Source: Serinicoccus kebangsaanensis (GTDB taxonomy: Bacteria > Actinomycetota > Actinomycetes > Actinomycetales > Dermatophilaceae). Taken from it: DNA of 64,000 nt. Location: NCBI RefSeq assembly GCF_008919445.1, contig NZ_VSLG01000009.1, positions 1-64,000 of the forward strand, written 5' to 3'. Below, one piece after another: positions 45,615 through 53,409 of this stretch (the stretch's first letter is position 1; every line of letters begins with the position of its first letter). The translations under genes and the position numbers were made by a program. The notes under the pieces are model-generated. The model worked only from the letters and a program-made list of their open reading frames with translations, did not search any database and was not told the origin of the DNA.

Positions 45615-46865
45615 CTACGGCTCGTCGGTCCGGACCTCGAACCGGTGCTGCGCCCGCAGCTCGGTCCCGTCGGCATCCGTGGCGTGGACGGTGACCGTGG
45701 CCCGGCCCGGTCCGGTGGGCCGCAACGTCACCGAGGTGGCATCGACGACATACCGACCTCCAGGCAGCCCCCAGGTCCACGACGCCACGCCGCTGGAGCG
45801 CAGGGTGAACTCCGCCTGCTCGCCCACCGCGACCGCGTCCGGGCCGCTGATGGCGAGCCGCGCCGTCTGCGTCGCGTCGGGAGGTCCGGCGGTGAACCGA
45901 CCGAGGGCGAGTCCGCCGACGAGGAGGAGGACGGCGAGGAGCACGGCGGCGACGGCCCGAGGACGTCGAGCCCGTGCCGGCCCGGCCGCGGGCGTCGGGG
46001 TCGCGGGCGCCGAGGCCGCGGCGGTCGTCGACGTCGGGGAGGCGGAGGGACGTGGGGCGAGTGCGGCCTCGATGGTCGCGAGCCAGGCGGCCACGTCCTC
46101 CGGCCGGTCCTGCGGGTCCTCCGCCATCCCCCGGGCCAGGGCCTGGTGCAGCTCGGAGGGCAGATCGGCACCGTCGACGAGCCAGGCCAGGAGGGCGGAG
46201 AGGGACCACAGGTCGGCCCGGGCGTCGATGACCGAGGGGCCGGAGAGCATCTCCGGTGCCCGGTACCCGCTCGTGCCGCCGGCGACGGTGAGACCGGAGT
46301 TCAGCGCCAGGTCCTTGCACATGCCGAGGTCGGCCACGAGGAGCTGCTCGTCCTGCTGCACCAGGGAGGAGTCCTCGTGCCCGGGATCCCGCGGCGGTGC
46401 CGAGCGCAGCAGGACGTTGGCCGGGCTCAGGTCGCGGTGCACCAGCCGGGCCTGGTGCACGGCCTCCAGCGCGGCGGCCAGGGAGCGCGCCACCGTCAGC
46501 ACGTCCTGCCGGCTGGCCGTCCAGCCGCCGCTGCGCAGTGCCGCGACCCGCTCCGCCAACGTGCCGCGGTCGGCATACTCCAGGACGTGGAAGGGCTGCT
46601 GCCGCTCGCTCTCACCGATGTCGAAGACCGTGACCACGTGCGGGCTCCGCACCCGACGCAGGGCCCGTCCCTCGGCGATGAAGCGCTCGCGGACCTCGGG
46701 GTTGAGGCTGTGGTTCTCCGCGAGGATCTTCACGACGACGGACGCGTCCAGCCGGTCGTCGGTCGCCCGGTGGACGGTGGCGAAGGAGCCGACGCCGATG
46801 ACCTCGTCCAGGACGTAGCGCCCCGCCGAGACCCGCCCCGCTGCCGACGTCACCGGCTGGTCCAC
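45615..46865 (-). CDS. transmembrane Ser/Thr protein kinase
   Basis: A 416-residue Hanks-type kinase. Residues 15-270 form the catalytic domain: glycine loop IGVGSFATV, ATP-binding K46 (VVVKIL), HRDLSPAN (H143-R144-D145) and DLG at 179-181 in place of DFG, with GTSGYRAPEML in the activation segment. A Pro/Ala-rich linker leads to a transmembrane helix at about 304-322. A small extracellular beta domain (PKD/Ig-like) of about 90 residues follows. The kinase gene overlaps the upstream sigma-factor gene by 16 nt, so the two are made together. Sigma-factor/kinase pairs are a known ECF arrangement in which the kinase replaces an anti-sigma factor; that is inferred here. Confidence 0.87.
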   Translation of the reverse strand: MDQPVTSAAGRVSAGRYVLDEVIGVGSFATVHRATDDRLDASVVVKILAENHSLNPEVRERFIAEGRALRRVRSPHVVTVFDIGESERQQPFHVLEYADRGTLAERVAALRSGGWTASRQDVLTVARSLAAALEAVHQARLVHRDLSPANVLLRSAPPRDPGHEDSSLVQQDEQLLVADLGMCKDLALNSGLTVAGGTSGYRAPEMLSGPSVIDARADLWSLSALLAWLVDGADLPSELHQALARGMAEDPQDRPEDVAAWLATIEAALAPRPSASPTSTTAAASAPATPTPAAGPARARRPRAVAAVLLAVLLLVGGLALGRFTAGPPDATQTARLAISGPDAVAVGEQAEFTLRSSGVASWTWGLPGGRYVVDATSVTLRPTGPGRATVTVHATDADGTELRAQHRFEVRTDEP

Positions 46866-47482
46866 TCCGACGGGTCCAGCGCGCCGGCCACCATCGCCCG
46901 GCCCCGAGCGATCTGCGCCTTGACGGTGCCCACGTTGCGGTCCAGCCGAGCGGCGATCTCCGCATAGGGCAGACCCTCGACGTCGCGCAGCGTCACCGGC
47001 TCGCGGTAGAGGTCGGGGAGCGAGGCCAGGGCGTCCCGCACCGTGGCGCGGGTCGCCAGCATCGAGCTCATCCGCTGGGCCGGGCCCTCCTGCTCCGGCG
47101 GCAGGGGAGCCGTGGCCCGCTGCCGCCGCAGGTGGTCCACCACCCGACGCCGGACGATGCTGTGCACCCAGGTCGACACCTGGGCCGTGCCGCGGAACGA
47201 ACGGATCGAGCTCGCGACCGAGATGAGGGCGTCCTGACAGACGTCGTCCACGGCCGAGGCGTCGAGCAGCGAGCTGCGCACGAACCGTCGCACCAGCCCG
47301 GAGCCGTCCAGCTGCTCCAGGAGCAGCTCGGTCGCCAAAGGCGACCCATCGGCGGCCAACCCGGCCAGGTCCTGGAGCAGGTCGTCGCCGTGGACGGGAG
47401 TCGCGTCCCGGATCAGGCTGCGGGAGGTGAGGGCATCCCCGGCCAGCACTGCCGCGGATACCGCAGCTCTGGCCTCACTCAT
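46850..47482 (-). CDS. ECF-type RNA polymerase sigma factor, kinase-linked
   Basis: A 210-residue sigma-70-family factor with an N-terminal region of about 45 residues before the sigma-2 domain (LVRRFVRSSLLDASAVDDVCQDALISVASSIRSFRGTAQVSTWVHSIVRRRVVDHLRR). A linker and sigma-4 follow (LPDLYREPVTLRDVEGLPYAEIAARLDRNVGTVKAQIARGR). No anti-sigma gene adjoins it. The overlapping downstream gene is a membrane kinase. The ATG at 47482 lies 7 nt after TAGCCT, again a leaderless arrangement. Confidence 0.88.
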   Translation of the reverse strand: MSEARAAVSAAVLAGDALTSRSLIRDATPVHGDDLLQDLAGLAADGSPLATELLLEQLDGSGLVRRFVRSSLLDASAVDDVCQDALISVASSIRSFRGTAQVSTWVHSIVRRRVVDHLRRQRATAPLPPEQEGPAQRMSSMLATRATVRDALASLPDLYREPVTLRDVEGLPYAEIAARLDRNVGTVKAQIARGRAMVAGALDPSEWTSR

Positions 47483-47489
47483 GCTGTGG

Positions 47490-47495
47490 AGGCTA
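47490..47495 (-). promoter_or_regulatory. -10 element of the sigma-kinase operon (leaderless)
   Basis: TAGCCT on the minus strand, 7 nt before the ATG at 47482. It lies in the 41-nt gap after the OmpA copy 2 gene. Confidence 0.5.
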
Positions 47496-47523
47496 TCGCG
47501 CCGGGTGCGCCGGGCCTACCTCC

Positions 47524-48075
47524 TCAGCCGTCGAAGCGGATCTCCACCCGGCGGTTCAGCGCCCGACCCTCCGGGTTGTCCTCCCCGCCCTCCTCGTTGG
47601 GTGCGACCGGCTCGTCCTCGCCGAACCCCTCGACCTCGAGCTGCAGGTCGGGGCGGGAGCCGCTCACGATCTCGGCCACCGTGTCGGCCCGCCGCTCGGA
47701 CAGCTCCTGGTTGTCCTGTGGCCCACCGATGCTGTCGGTATGCCCGTGCACCTGCACGACGGCGCCGTCCGGGACGTCGGCGACGAGATCGGCGATCTTG
47801 GCCTCGGCGGCGCCGGAGACCTCGGCCTCGCCGAAGTCGAAGAGCACGTCGGAGGCGAGCGAGATCACGGTCTCCTCCCCGTCCGTCGAGCGCGACTCGA
47901 CGGGAGTGATGTTCTCCTCGAGCTGCACGACCTGAGGATCGAGCGCGGTGACGCTCTGGGCGAGCAGGTCCGGGGTGACCAGGTCCAGGGCGTCCGCGAC
48001 CGAGTCGCCTGCCTCCTGGGCGGGCAACGGCGCGAGCAGCGCGGCCGCCAACGTCGCCGCGGCCACCCGGCTCAC
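47524..48075 (-). CDS. OmpA-family exported protein (copy 2)
   Basis: A 183-residue paralogue of the protein at 44324-44923. Short signal peptide (VSRVAAATLAAALLAPLPA), a linker, then the OmpA-like domain: ETVISLASDVLFDFGEAEVSGAAEAKIADL, VQVHGHTDSIGGPQDNQELSERRADTVAEIV, and NRRVEIR at the C-terminus. The GTG at 48075 overlaps the stop of the lipoprotein gene. The GEETV..L..D.LFDFG segment is nearly shared with copy 1, which supports an ancient duplication of the whole gene pair. Confidence 0.85.
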   Translation of the reverse strand: MSRVAAATLAAALLAPLPAQEAGDSVADALDLVTPDLLAQSVTALDPQVVQLEENITPVESRSTDGEETVISLASDVLFDFGEAEVSGAAEAKIADLVADVPDGAVVQVHGHTDSIGGPQDNQELSERRADTVAEIVSGSRPDLQLEVEGFGEDEPVAPNEEGGEDNPEGRALNRRVEIRFDG

Positions 48076-48701
48076 TGGAGCTCCACCTCTGCGGTGGGTG
48101 CCCCTTCGACCAGGCTGAGCGTCACCGTCGTGACGTCCTCCGGCGGGGCGGCGAAGACCGCGTAGGCGTAGGCCGTCTGCCCGGGCAGGAACTTGAAGGA
48201 CTGCGAGTCCGTGGCCGCCTTCTTGCCCGAGGACGACACCACGTCGTGGCGGGTGAGGTTGACCGTGTCGATGAAGTGCGGCTGCCACGACTGGTCGCCG
48301 AGGTAGTGGTAGATCCAACGGGGCTGGGCGCCGGACGCATCGCTGTCGACCTCGAAGGAGAAGGTGCCGACGACGACGTCACCGTCCCGGACCAGGCCGT
48401 GCAGGGCCACCTGCATGGCCGCGTCCGGGTCCCCTTCGACGGTCGCGGGGATGGTCGCGGTGGCCAGCGGCTCTGCCACGTCGCTGAGGTCCACCCCGGC
48501 GGCCGCCGCGGAGTCGGCCTCGACGTCCGACTGCGTGTCCTCCTCGGTGCCGCCCTCCTCGGCACCCTCGTCCTGGCCCTGGCTCTCCTGCTGGGCGGCC
48601 GAGGTGTCCGAGTCCTCGAACTCCGCGGTCTGGCCGTCGCACGCCGAGAGCGCGATGGCGCCGGCGAGAGCCAGCGGCAGCATCCGTGTCACGCGTCGCA
48701 T
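48072..48701 (-). CDS. lipoprotein of unknown function (copy 2)
   Basis: A 209-residue lipoprotein with signal peptide, lipobox ALSAC, a Glu/Ser/Gln-rich linker of about 60 residues and a beta-strand-rich C-terminal domain (VALHGLVRDGDVVVGTFSFEV...). It has the same overall plan, gene order and overlap as the lipoprotein at 44920-45528, though the sequences have diverged. AAGGAG lies 7 nt before the ATG at 48701, and ECF-type promoter B is 37-67 nt upstream. Confidence 0.8.
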   Translation of the reverse strand: MRRVTRMLPLALAGAIALSACDGQTAEFEDSDTSAAQQESQGQDEGAEEGGTEEDTQSDVEADSAAAAGVDLSDVAEPLATATIPATVEGDPDAAMQVALHGLVRDGDVVVGTFSFEVDSDASGAQPRWIYHYLGDQSWQPHFIDTVNLTRHDVVSSSGKKAATDSQSFKFLPGQTAYAYAVFAAPPEDVTTVTLSLVEGAPTAEVELQ

Positions 48702-48737
48702 GTGGTGTCTCCTTCGTCGTCGGTGATGGGGTCAGGA

Positions 48738-48768
48738 GGTCTGTCGGTGGCGGGCGACGAGAAGTTGC
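48738..48768 (-). promoter_or_regulatory. putative ECF sigma promoter B
   Basis: Minus strand: GCAACTT (48768-48762), 14 nt, CCGACAGACC (48747-48738). Identical blocks and spacing to promoter A; the distance from the -10 block to the start codon is also the same, 36 nt in each case. Confidence 0.65.
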
Positions 48769-48804
48769 ATCCGGGTCCACGGCCGGGCCGGACCGGGACG
48801 GGAG

Positions 48805-49527
48805 CTAGCGTCCGTCCTCGGCGAGCAGGCTGACCTCACCGCGGAGCACCACGTCGTCGGAGGGCTGCGGGTCGCCGTCCGGCAGCTCGCGGGTGATCTC
48901 GAGGGTCGGGTAGAGCTCGGGGTCGACCGCCGCGTGCAGCACCACGTCGGTGCCGCTGCCGTCGTAGGAAGGATGGAAGGTGCCCCCGGAGATGCGGTCC
49001 AGGCCGTCCGGGCCGTCACCCGGCGCGAGGAACCACAACTCGTAGTACTCACCGACGGGGAGGTCGGGAAGGGTGTCCGAGCGCAGTCGGACGATGCGGC
49101 CCTCCGGGGCGAGCGACCCCTCGACCGCGACCACCGCCCCGTCGGAGTCCAGGGTGGCCTCGAACTCCGGGACCCCCCGGGCGAGCACCTCGTCCTCGGG
49201 GTCGCCGTCGAGGGCGGTGCCGCCGATGACGGCACCGAGCGCGAGCGAGGCGGCGACGGCGCCGGCCATCCACCACCGGGTGCCGGTGCCGGACCCGGCA
49301 GGACGAGCACGTCGTGGTGCCGGGGAGACGTCCGTGTCGACGCTGCGCAGCCGCGCGCCCGTCGGATCCGCTGCCCTCTCCTGCTCGTGGCCGTGGCCGG
49401 CGTGAGCGCGCTCGGCGCGGGCCAGCTCTGCGCGCTGACGCAGTGCGGCGATCCGGTCCTCCGGTGGCTCCACCGGGGCAGGGGTGAGCGCCTCGGCGAT
49501 CGAGAGCTCGAGCTCGTCGTCGTTCAC
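48805..49527 (-). CDS. RskA-like anti-sigma factor
   Basis: A 240-residue membrane protein: a short cytoplasmic N-terminal part (about 100 residues, charged), one transmembrane helix (WWMAGAVAASLALGAVIGGTA) and an extracytoplasmic domain. That domain has the RskA signature YELWFLAPGDGPDGLDRI, followed by a beta-rich fold. The cytoplasmic part lacks the H-x3-C-x2-C zinc motif of the classical anti-sigma domain. It is translationally coupled to the sigma gene (GTGA overlap at 49524-49527). The family holds its sigma factor at the membrane until proteolysis. Confidence 0.82.
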   Translation of the reverse strand: MNDDELELSIAEALTPAPVEPPEDRIAALRQRAELARAERAHAGHGHEQERAADPTGARLRSVDTDVSPAPRRARPAGSGTGTRWWMAGAVAASLALGAVIGGTALDGDPEDEVLARGVPEFEATLDSDGAVVAVEGSLAPEGRIVRLRSDTLPDLPVGEYYELWFLAPGDGPDGLDRISGGTFHPSYDGSGTDVVLHAAVDPELYPTLEITRELPDGDPQPSDDVVLRGEVSLLAEDGR

Positions 49528-50066
49528 GGGTGCACCTCCTGCATCGTCGTGCGTAGTCGCGTCAGTGCTCTGGACTGGGCCTGCCGGACGGCGCCCTCGC
49601 GCCGACCGACGAGGGTGGCGGTCTCGGCGGCGGTCAGCCCGGCGACCACGCGGAACCAGAGCACCTCCTGGTCGTCGTCGCTGAGCCGGGCGAAGCCGGC
49701 CCGGACGGCAGCCGACTCCTCCTCGTGCAGCACGGTCTGCAACGGTCCCCGTCCCTGGTCCGCGCGGGTGTCCAGATCGGCCGCCTGCGACCGGGAGGAG
49801 CTGCGGACGTGCTCCAGCACGACGTGGCGCAGCACCCCGAACAGCCACGCCTGGATCCGCACCCCGCGGTCCTCGAAGGTGTCGATCCGGTCGAGTGCTC
49901 TCGCCATCGCCTCCGAGACCAGGTCGTCCGGGTCGGCTCCGGCGGGGGCACGCCGTGCGGCATACCCGCGCATCATCGGATAGGTCTGCCGGTACAACGC
50001 CTCCCAGGCATCCGGATCCCGTTGCTGCAGCAGCTGCAGGTCGGGACCGTCCGTCGTCGAGGGCAT
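49524..50066 (-). CDS. ECF sigma factor with adjacent anti-sigma gene
   Basis: A 180-residue ECF sigma factor. Sigma-2 region: DAWEALYRQTYPMMRGYAARRAPAGADPDDLVSEAMARALDRIDTFEDRGVRIQAWLFGVLRHVVLEHVR. Sigma-4 region: LSDDDQEVLWFRVVAGLTAAETATLVGRREGAVRQAQSRALTRLR. I use the ATG at 50066 because TAGTCT lies 7 nt upstream, giving a leaderless mRNA; the reading frame stays open further upstream but without conserved residues. It is the first gene of the sigma/anti-sigma pair. Confidence 0.88.
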   Translation of the reverse strand: MPSTTDGPDLQLLQQRDPDAWEALYRQTYPMMRGYAARRAPAGADPDDLVSEAMARALDRIDTFEDRGVRIQAWLFGVLRHVVLEHVRSSSRSQAADLDTRADQGRGPLQTVLHEEESAAVRAGFARLSDDDQEVLWFRVVAGLTAAETATLVGRREGAVRQAQSRALTRLRTTMQEVHP

Positions 50067-50073
50067 CGCGGTC

Positions 50074-50079
50074 AGACTA
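50074..50079 (-). promoter_or_regulatory. -10 element of the sigma/anti-sigma operon (leaderless)
   Basis: TAGTCT on the minus strand, 7 nt before the ATG at 50066. The strong hairpin at 50088-50135 lies immediately upstream, over the expected -35 region. Confidence 0.5.
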
Positions 50080-50087
50080 CAGGCCCG

Positions 50088-50135
50088 GTGCGGCGCGAAG
50101 GAGTGGTCCAGCAGGACCTGGCCTTCGCGCCGCAC
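50088..50135 (-). terminator. two-tier hairpin after the beta-helix gene
   Basis: GTGCGGCGCGAAGG (50088-50101) pairs exactly with 50122-50135. The inner part forms GGTCC-agca-GGACC. It lies 31 nt beyond the stop of the beta-helix gene and separates that transcript from the sigma/anti-sigma operon. Confidence 0.65.
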
Positions 50136-50165
50136 GGGCTCACCGGTTCACTCGAGCTGGTGGTC

Positions 50166-52340
50166 TCAGCCGGTGAACGTCGGGTCGGACTCGACCGGGT
50201 CGGCCGGGGACGCCGGCGGCATCGAGCCGTCGTCGTCATCGTCGTCGTCACCGTCGTCGAACTCGCCGGCCTCCACCGAGCCGCTGTCGGCGGCCGCTCC
50301 GACCGGTCGGTCGGCGCCGCGCTGGTCGACATCGAGGGCGTTGGCCTCCACACCGGCGTCGATCACCACGCTGCCCTCGAGGGGTGCGTGGGTCAGCGTC
50401 GGGCCACCGTTGTCGGCCAGGTCACCCAGGCCCGGGTCGCTCACGCCGCCGAGGTCGTCGTCGCCGGCCGTGATGGTGTCGCCGACGACGCTGCCGCCGG
50501 CGCTGGTCACGGCGTCGGTGCCGTCGGCCCCGTTGTTGGCGGCGACCACGGAGTTGCCGATCTCGATCGCCCCGGCCAGGCCGCTGGAGTTCAGCGCCAC
50601 CGTGGTGTGCACCAGCGTCACCGTGCCGGAGACGCTGGACACGCCACCACCCTCGGCCGCGTCGTTGGAGCTGACGGTGCTGTTGCTCACCTCGAGCGTG
50701 CCGCCGTCGTTGTAGAGGCCACCGCCCATGCCGTCCGTGCTGTTGTCGTTCAGCGTGGTGGCGCTGACCGTCATCGTGCCGGTGGCCGAGTTCCACAGCC
50801 CGCCGCCCTGGTTGGACGCGGAGTTGCCGGTCACGGTGGAGGTGTCCACCGTGACGGTGCCGGCGCCGGTCAGGTGCAGGGCGCCGCCGTTGCCGGGGTT
50901 GGCGCCGGTGGAGTTGCCGGAGAGCCGGCTGCCCGTGACGGTGGTCTCGCTCCCGTCGACGGTGGCCTCGATGCCGCCGCCTGCACGGGGCGCGGTGTTG
51001 TCCATGACGTCGCTGCCCGCGACGGTGAGCGAGCCACCGTTGTTCAGCAGCCCACCGCCGGAGCCGGCCTCACCGTCGGCGACGTTCTCGCTGACGGTGC
51101 TCGTGGTGACGCTCAGGTCGCCACCGTCGTTGAACAGGCCGCCGCCGCCCTGGTCCGCCTCGGCACCGGATGCGGTGTTGGAGCTGACCGTGGCGTCGGT
51201 GACGGTCATGGTGCCGTCGGCGGAGTTCCACAGCCCACCGCCCTCGGCGCCGGCCGTGTTGTCGGCCACGACGGTGCCGGTGACGTCCACCGTGCCGGCA
51301 CCGGTGAGGTGCAGGCCGCCGCCGTTGCCCGGGGCGTCGCCGGTGCTGTTCTGCCAGAGGGTGCCGCCGGTGATGACCGTCGAGCTGCCCTCGGTCGCCT
51401 CGATGCCGCCGCCGGCGCGGACGCTGGTGTTGCTGTCCACCGCGGAGTCGGACACCTCGAGCGAGCCGCCCAGGGTAAGGATGCCACCGCCGGAGCCGGC
51501 CTCGCCGTCGGCGGTGTTGCCGGTCACCTCGGAGCCGCTGACGACCAGGGTGCCGCCGTTGTTGAAGAGCCCGCCGCCACCGTCGTCCGCCTCGGCACCC
51601 GAGGCGGTGTTGCCCGAGACCACGGTGTCGGTGACGGTCATGGTGCCCGAGCCGTTCCACAGGCCGCCGCCCTCGAGGCTGGCGGTGTTGTCGGTGACGC
51701 TCGAGCCGGTGATGTCGGCGTCGGCCGCGCCGGTGAGGTGCAGCCCGCCGCCGTTGCCGGGGGCGTCGCCGGTGCTGTTGCCCGACAGGGTGACGCCGGT
51801 CAGGGAGGTGGTGGATCCCTCGGAACCCTCGATGGCGCCACCGGCGCGGGTCGCGTTGTTGCCGCTCAGCTCGACCGTGTCGGCGCTGAGCGAGCCCTGG
51901 TTGAGCACCGCACCACCTGAGCCGCCGCCCTCGGCGGACGGCTCGTCGACGGCGGTGCCGCCGGTGATGGTCACGTTCAGCAGGGTGAGGGTGGCGCCGC
52001 TGGCGACGTGGAACCCACGGTCACCGAGCGCCGAGGCGTCGATGGAGGCGCCCTGACCGTCGATGGTGATGTCGCTGGTGACGTCGAGGTCGCCGGTCGC
52101 GGCCTCGTCCTCTCCGGCGCCGGCCAGGTCGAGGGTGTAGGTGGAGCTGCCGTCGAGGATGACGGTGTCCGCCTCGCCGTTGCCGTTGGCCTCGATGATG
52201 GCCGCGCGCAGGCTGCCCTCCTCGGTGCCGTCCGCGGTGCTGGTCACCTCAAGGTCTGCCGCGGTGCTCATCAGCGGTGCGGTCACGGCGAACCCGCACG
52301 CGAGGGCTCCCGCCCCGAAGGCTGCTATGGATCTACGCAC
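50166..52340 (-). CDS. secreted right-handed parallel beta-helix repeat protein
   Basis: A 724-residue exported protein with an N-terminal signal peptide (about 28 residues ending in STA-A). A GSLRAAIIEANG region follows, typical of polymorphic-membrane-protein-like beta helices, then many short coils with the motifs GGGLHLTG, GGGLWN, GGGLFN and SGN(S/T)A. These coils are organised in about three superunits of roughly 140 residues, each starting RAGG(G/A)IE. The C-terminus is Asp-rich with no LPxTG or membrane anchor, so the protein is probably released or loosely held. The GTG at 52340 has GAGGAGA 5 nt upstream. Likely a surface or extracellular adhesin or structural protein; function unknown. 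Confidence 0.8.
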   Translation of the reverse strand: MRRSIAAFGAGALACGFAVTAPLMSTAADLEVTSTADGTEEGSLRAAIIEANGNGEADTVILDGSSTYTLDLAGAGEDEAATGDLDVTSDITIDGQGASIDASALGDRGFHVASGATLTLLNVTITGGTAVDEPSAEGGGSGGAVLNQGSLSADTVELSGNNATRAGGAIEGSEGSTTSLTGVTLSGNSTGDAPGNGGGLHLTGAADADITGSSVTDNTASLEGGGLWNGSGTMTVTDTVVSGNTASGAEADDGGGGLFNNGGTLVVSGSEVTGNTADGEAGSGGGILTLGGSLEVSDSAVDSNTSVRAGGGIEATEGSSTVITGGTLWQNSTGDAPGNGGGLHLTGAGTVDVTGTVVADNTAGAEGGGLWNSADGTMTVTDATVSSNTASGAEADQGGGGLFNDGGDLSVTTSTVSENVADGEAGSGGGLLNNGGSLTVAGSDVMDNTAPRAGGGIEATVDGSETTVTGSRLSGNSTGANPGNGGALHLTGAGTVTVDTSTVTGNSASNQGGGLWNSATGTMTVSATTLNDNSTDGMGGGLYNDGGTLEVSNSTVSSNDAAEGGGVSSVSGTVTLVHTTVALNSSGLAGAIEIGNSVVAANNGADGTDAVTSAGGSVVGDTITAGDDDLGGVSDPGLGDLADNGGPTLTHAPLEGSVVIDAGVEANALDVDQRGADRPVGAAADSGSVEAGEFDDGDDDDDDDGSMPPASPADPVESDPTFTG

Positions 52341-52501
52341 GATGTCTCCTCATGCTCGGTGTCTGTCGTTCCGGACGGCGGACCCGGTGTGCCGACCCGA
52401 CTGGCAGGCGTCCCATGGATGAGTCCACACCCCGTACATGCACCGGTGGGGCCATTCGTCACACCTGCCCTCCACTCCCGAGCACGGCCAGACTCACGGG
52501 C

Positions 52502-52507
52502 TACCCT
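52502..52507 (+). promoter_or_regulatory. -10 element of the L,D-transpeptidase gene (leaderless)
   Basis: TACCCT, then 7 nt, then the ATG at 52515. Confidence 0.45.
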
Positions 52508-52514
52508 CTGCGTC

Positions 52515-53357
52515 ATGACCTCCGCCCCGAGACCGCGACGTCGCGCCGTCCTGCAGGCCGCGATGGCCGGCTCGCTCGTCGGCGCCCTGGCGGCGTGCTC
52601 GGAGGAGGACACCGCGCAGCAAGGGGCGACCACCGACGGTGACGGTGCGGGAGCCACCGGGTCGGAGGAGGGCGCCGGCGACGGTGCGCAGGAGACGGAC
52701 CAGGACGACCCCACCGCGACGGCGGAGGGGCCCGCGACGGTGGTCGCGACCGCCGTCGTGGATCAGCTGCCGGTGTTCGCCGAGCCGGACGACATGGACG
52801 CGGTGGGCGAGGCCCGGGAGCCGGAGATGGTGCTGGACCGCACCGAACGGGTCACCGGCCAGCTGGTGCTCCTGGCGCTGCAGACCGGCAGGGTCTGGAC
52901 CCAGGTGCAGCTGCCCGTGCGGCCCAACGGCAGCACAGGATGGGTCCGCTCGAACGAGGTCTCGCTCAGCGGGCACAGCTTCCGCATCGACGTCGACCTC
53001 GCCGGGCACGAGATCGTCGTGACCGACGCCGGCGCCGAGGTCACCCGCACGCCGGTCGGGGTGGGGCGGGCGGACCGGCCGACCCCCGGTGGCGACTACT
53101 TCGTCACCGAGCTGCTGCAGCCGCCGGAGCCGGACGGGATCTACGGGCCGTACGCCTACGGGCTGTCGGGCTACTCCGACGTGGTCATGGACTTCCGCGG
53201 GGGTGAAGGGGTGATCGGGATCCACGGGACCAACGAGCCCGATCTCATCGGCACCGATGTCAGCTCGGGCTGCATCAGGATGGCCAACGAGGAGATCGTC
53301 CGGCTGGTGGAGCAGGTGGGGCTCCCGCTGGGGACCCCGGTGACCATCCGGGCCTAG
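52515..53357 (+). CDS. L,D-transpeptidase (YkuD domain) lipoprotein
   Basis: A 280-residue cell-wall enzyme that would form 3-3 peptidoglycan cross-links or attach proteins to peptidoglycan. The N-terminus RPRRRAVLQAAMAGSLVGALAAC has a twin-arginine-like stretch and a lipobox with C28, followed by an acidic linker. A small beta domain precedes the YkuD catalytic domain, where H237 and C253 are in HGTN...GTDVSSGCIRM. It is divergent from the beta-helix gene and borders the envelope regulon, which fits its role. Starts leaderless after TACCCT. Confidence 0.87.
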   Translation: MTSAPRPRRRAVLQAAMAGSLVGALAACSEEDTAQQGATTDGDGAGATGSEEGAGDGAQETDQDDPTATAEGPATVVATAVVDQLPVFAEPDDMDAVGEAREPEMVLDRTERVTGQLVLLALQTGRVWTQVQLPVRPNGSTGWVRSNEVSLSGHSFRIDVDLAGHEIVVTDAGAEVTRTPVGVGRADRPTPGGDYFVTELLQPPEPDGIYGPYAYGLSGYSDVVMDFRGGEGVIGIHGTNEPDLIGTDVSSGCIRMANEEIVRLVEQVGLPLGTPVTIRA

Positions 53358-53397
53358 CCATGCCCCGCGGCGCCGGTCGTGCCTCCCGGTGGCGGGC

Positions 53398-53403
53398 TAG
53401 GCT
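53398..53403 (+). promoter_or_regulatory. -10 element of nuoC2 (leaderless)
   Basis: TAGGCT, then 6 nt (CGGGGG), then the ATG at 53410. Confidence 0.5.
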
Positions 53404-53409
53404 CGGGGG

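Noticed and set aside
44324-53357. Integrated mobile island inside the second nuo locus
   Set aside because: No integrase, transposase, tRNA, attachment repeats or composition shift was seen at either border, so horizontal insertion is not supported even though the nuo genes are interrupted.
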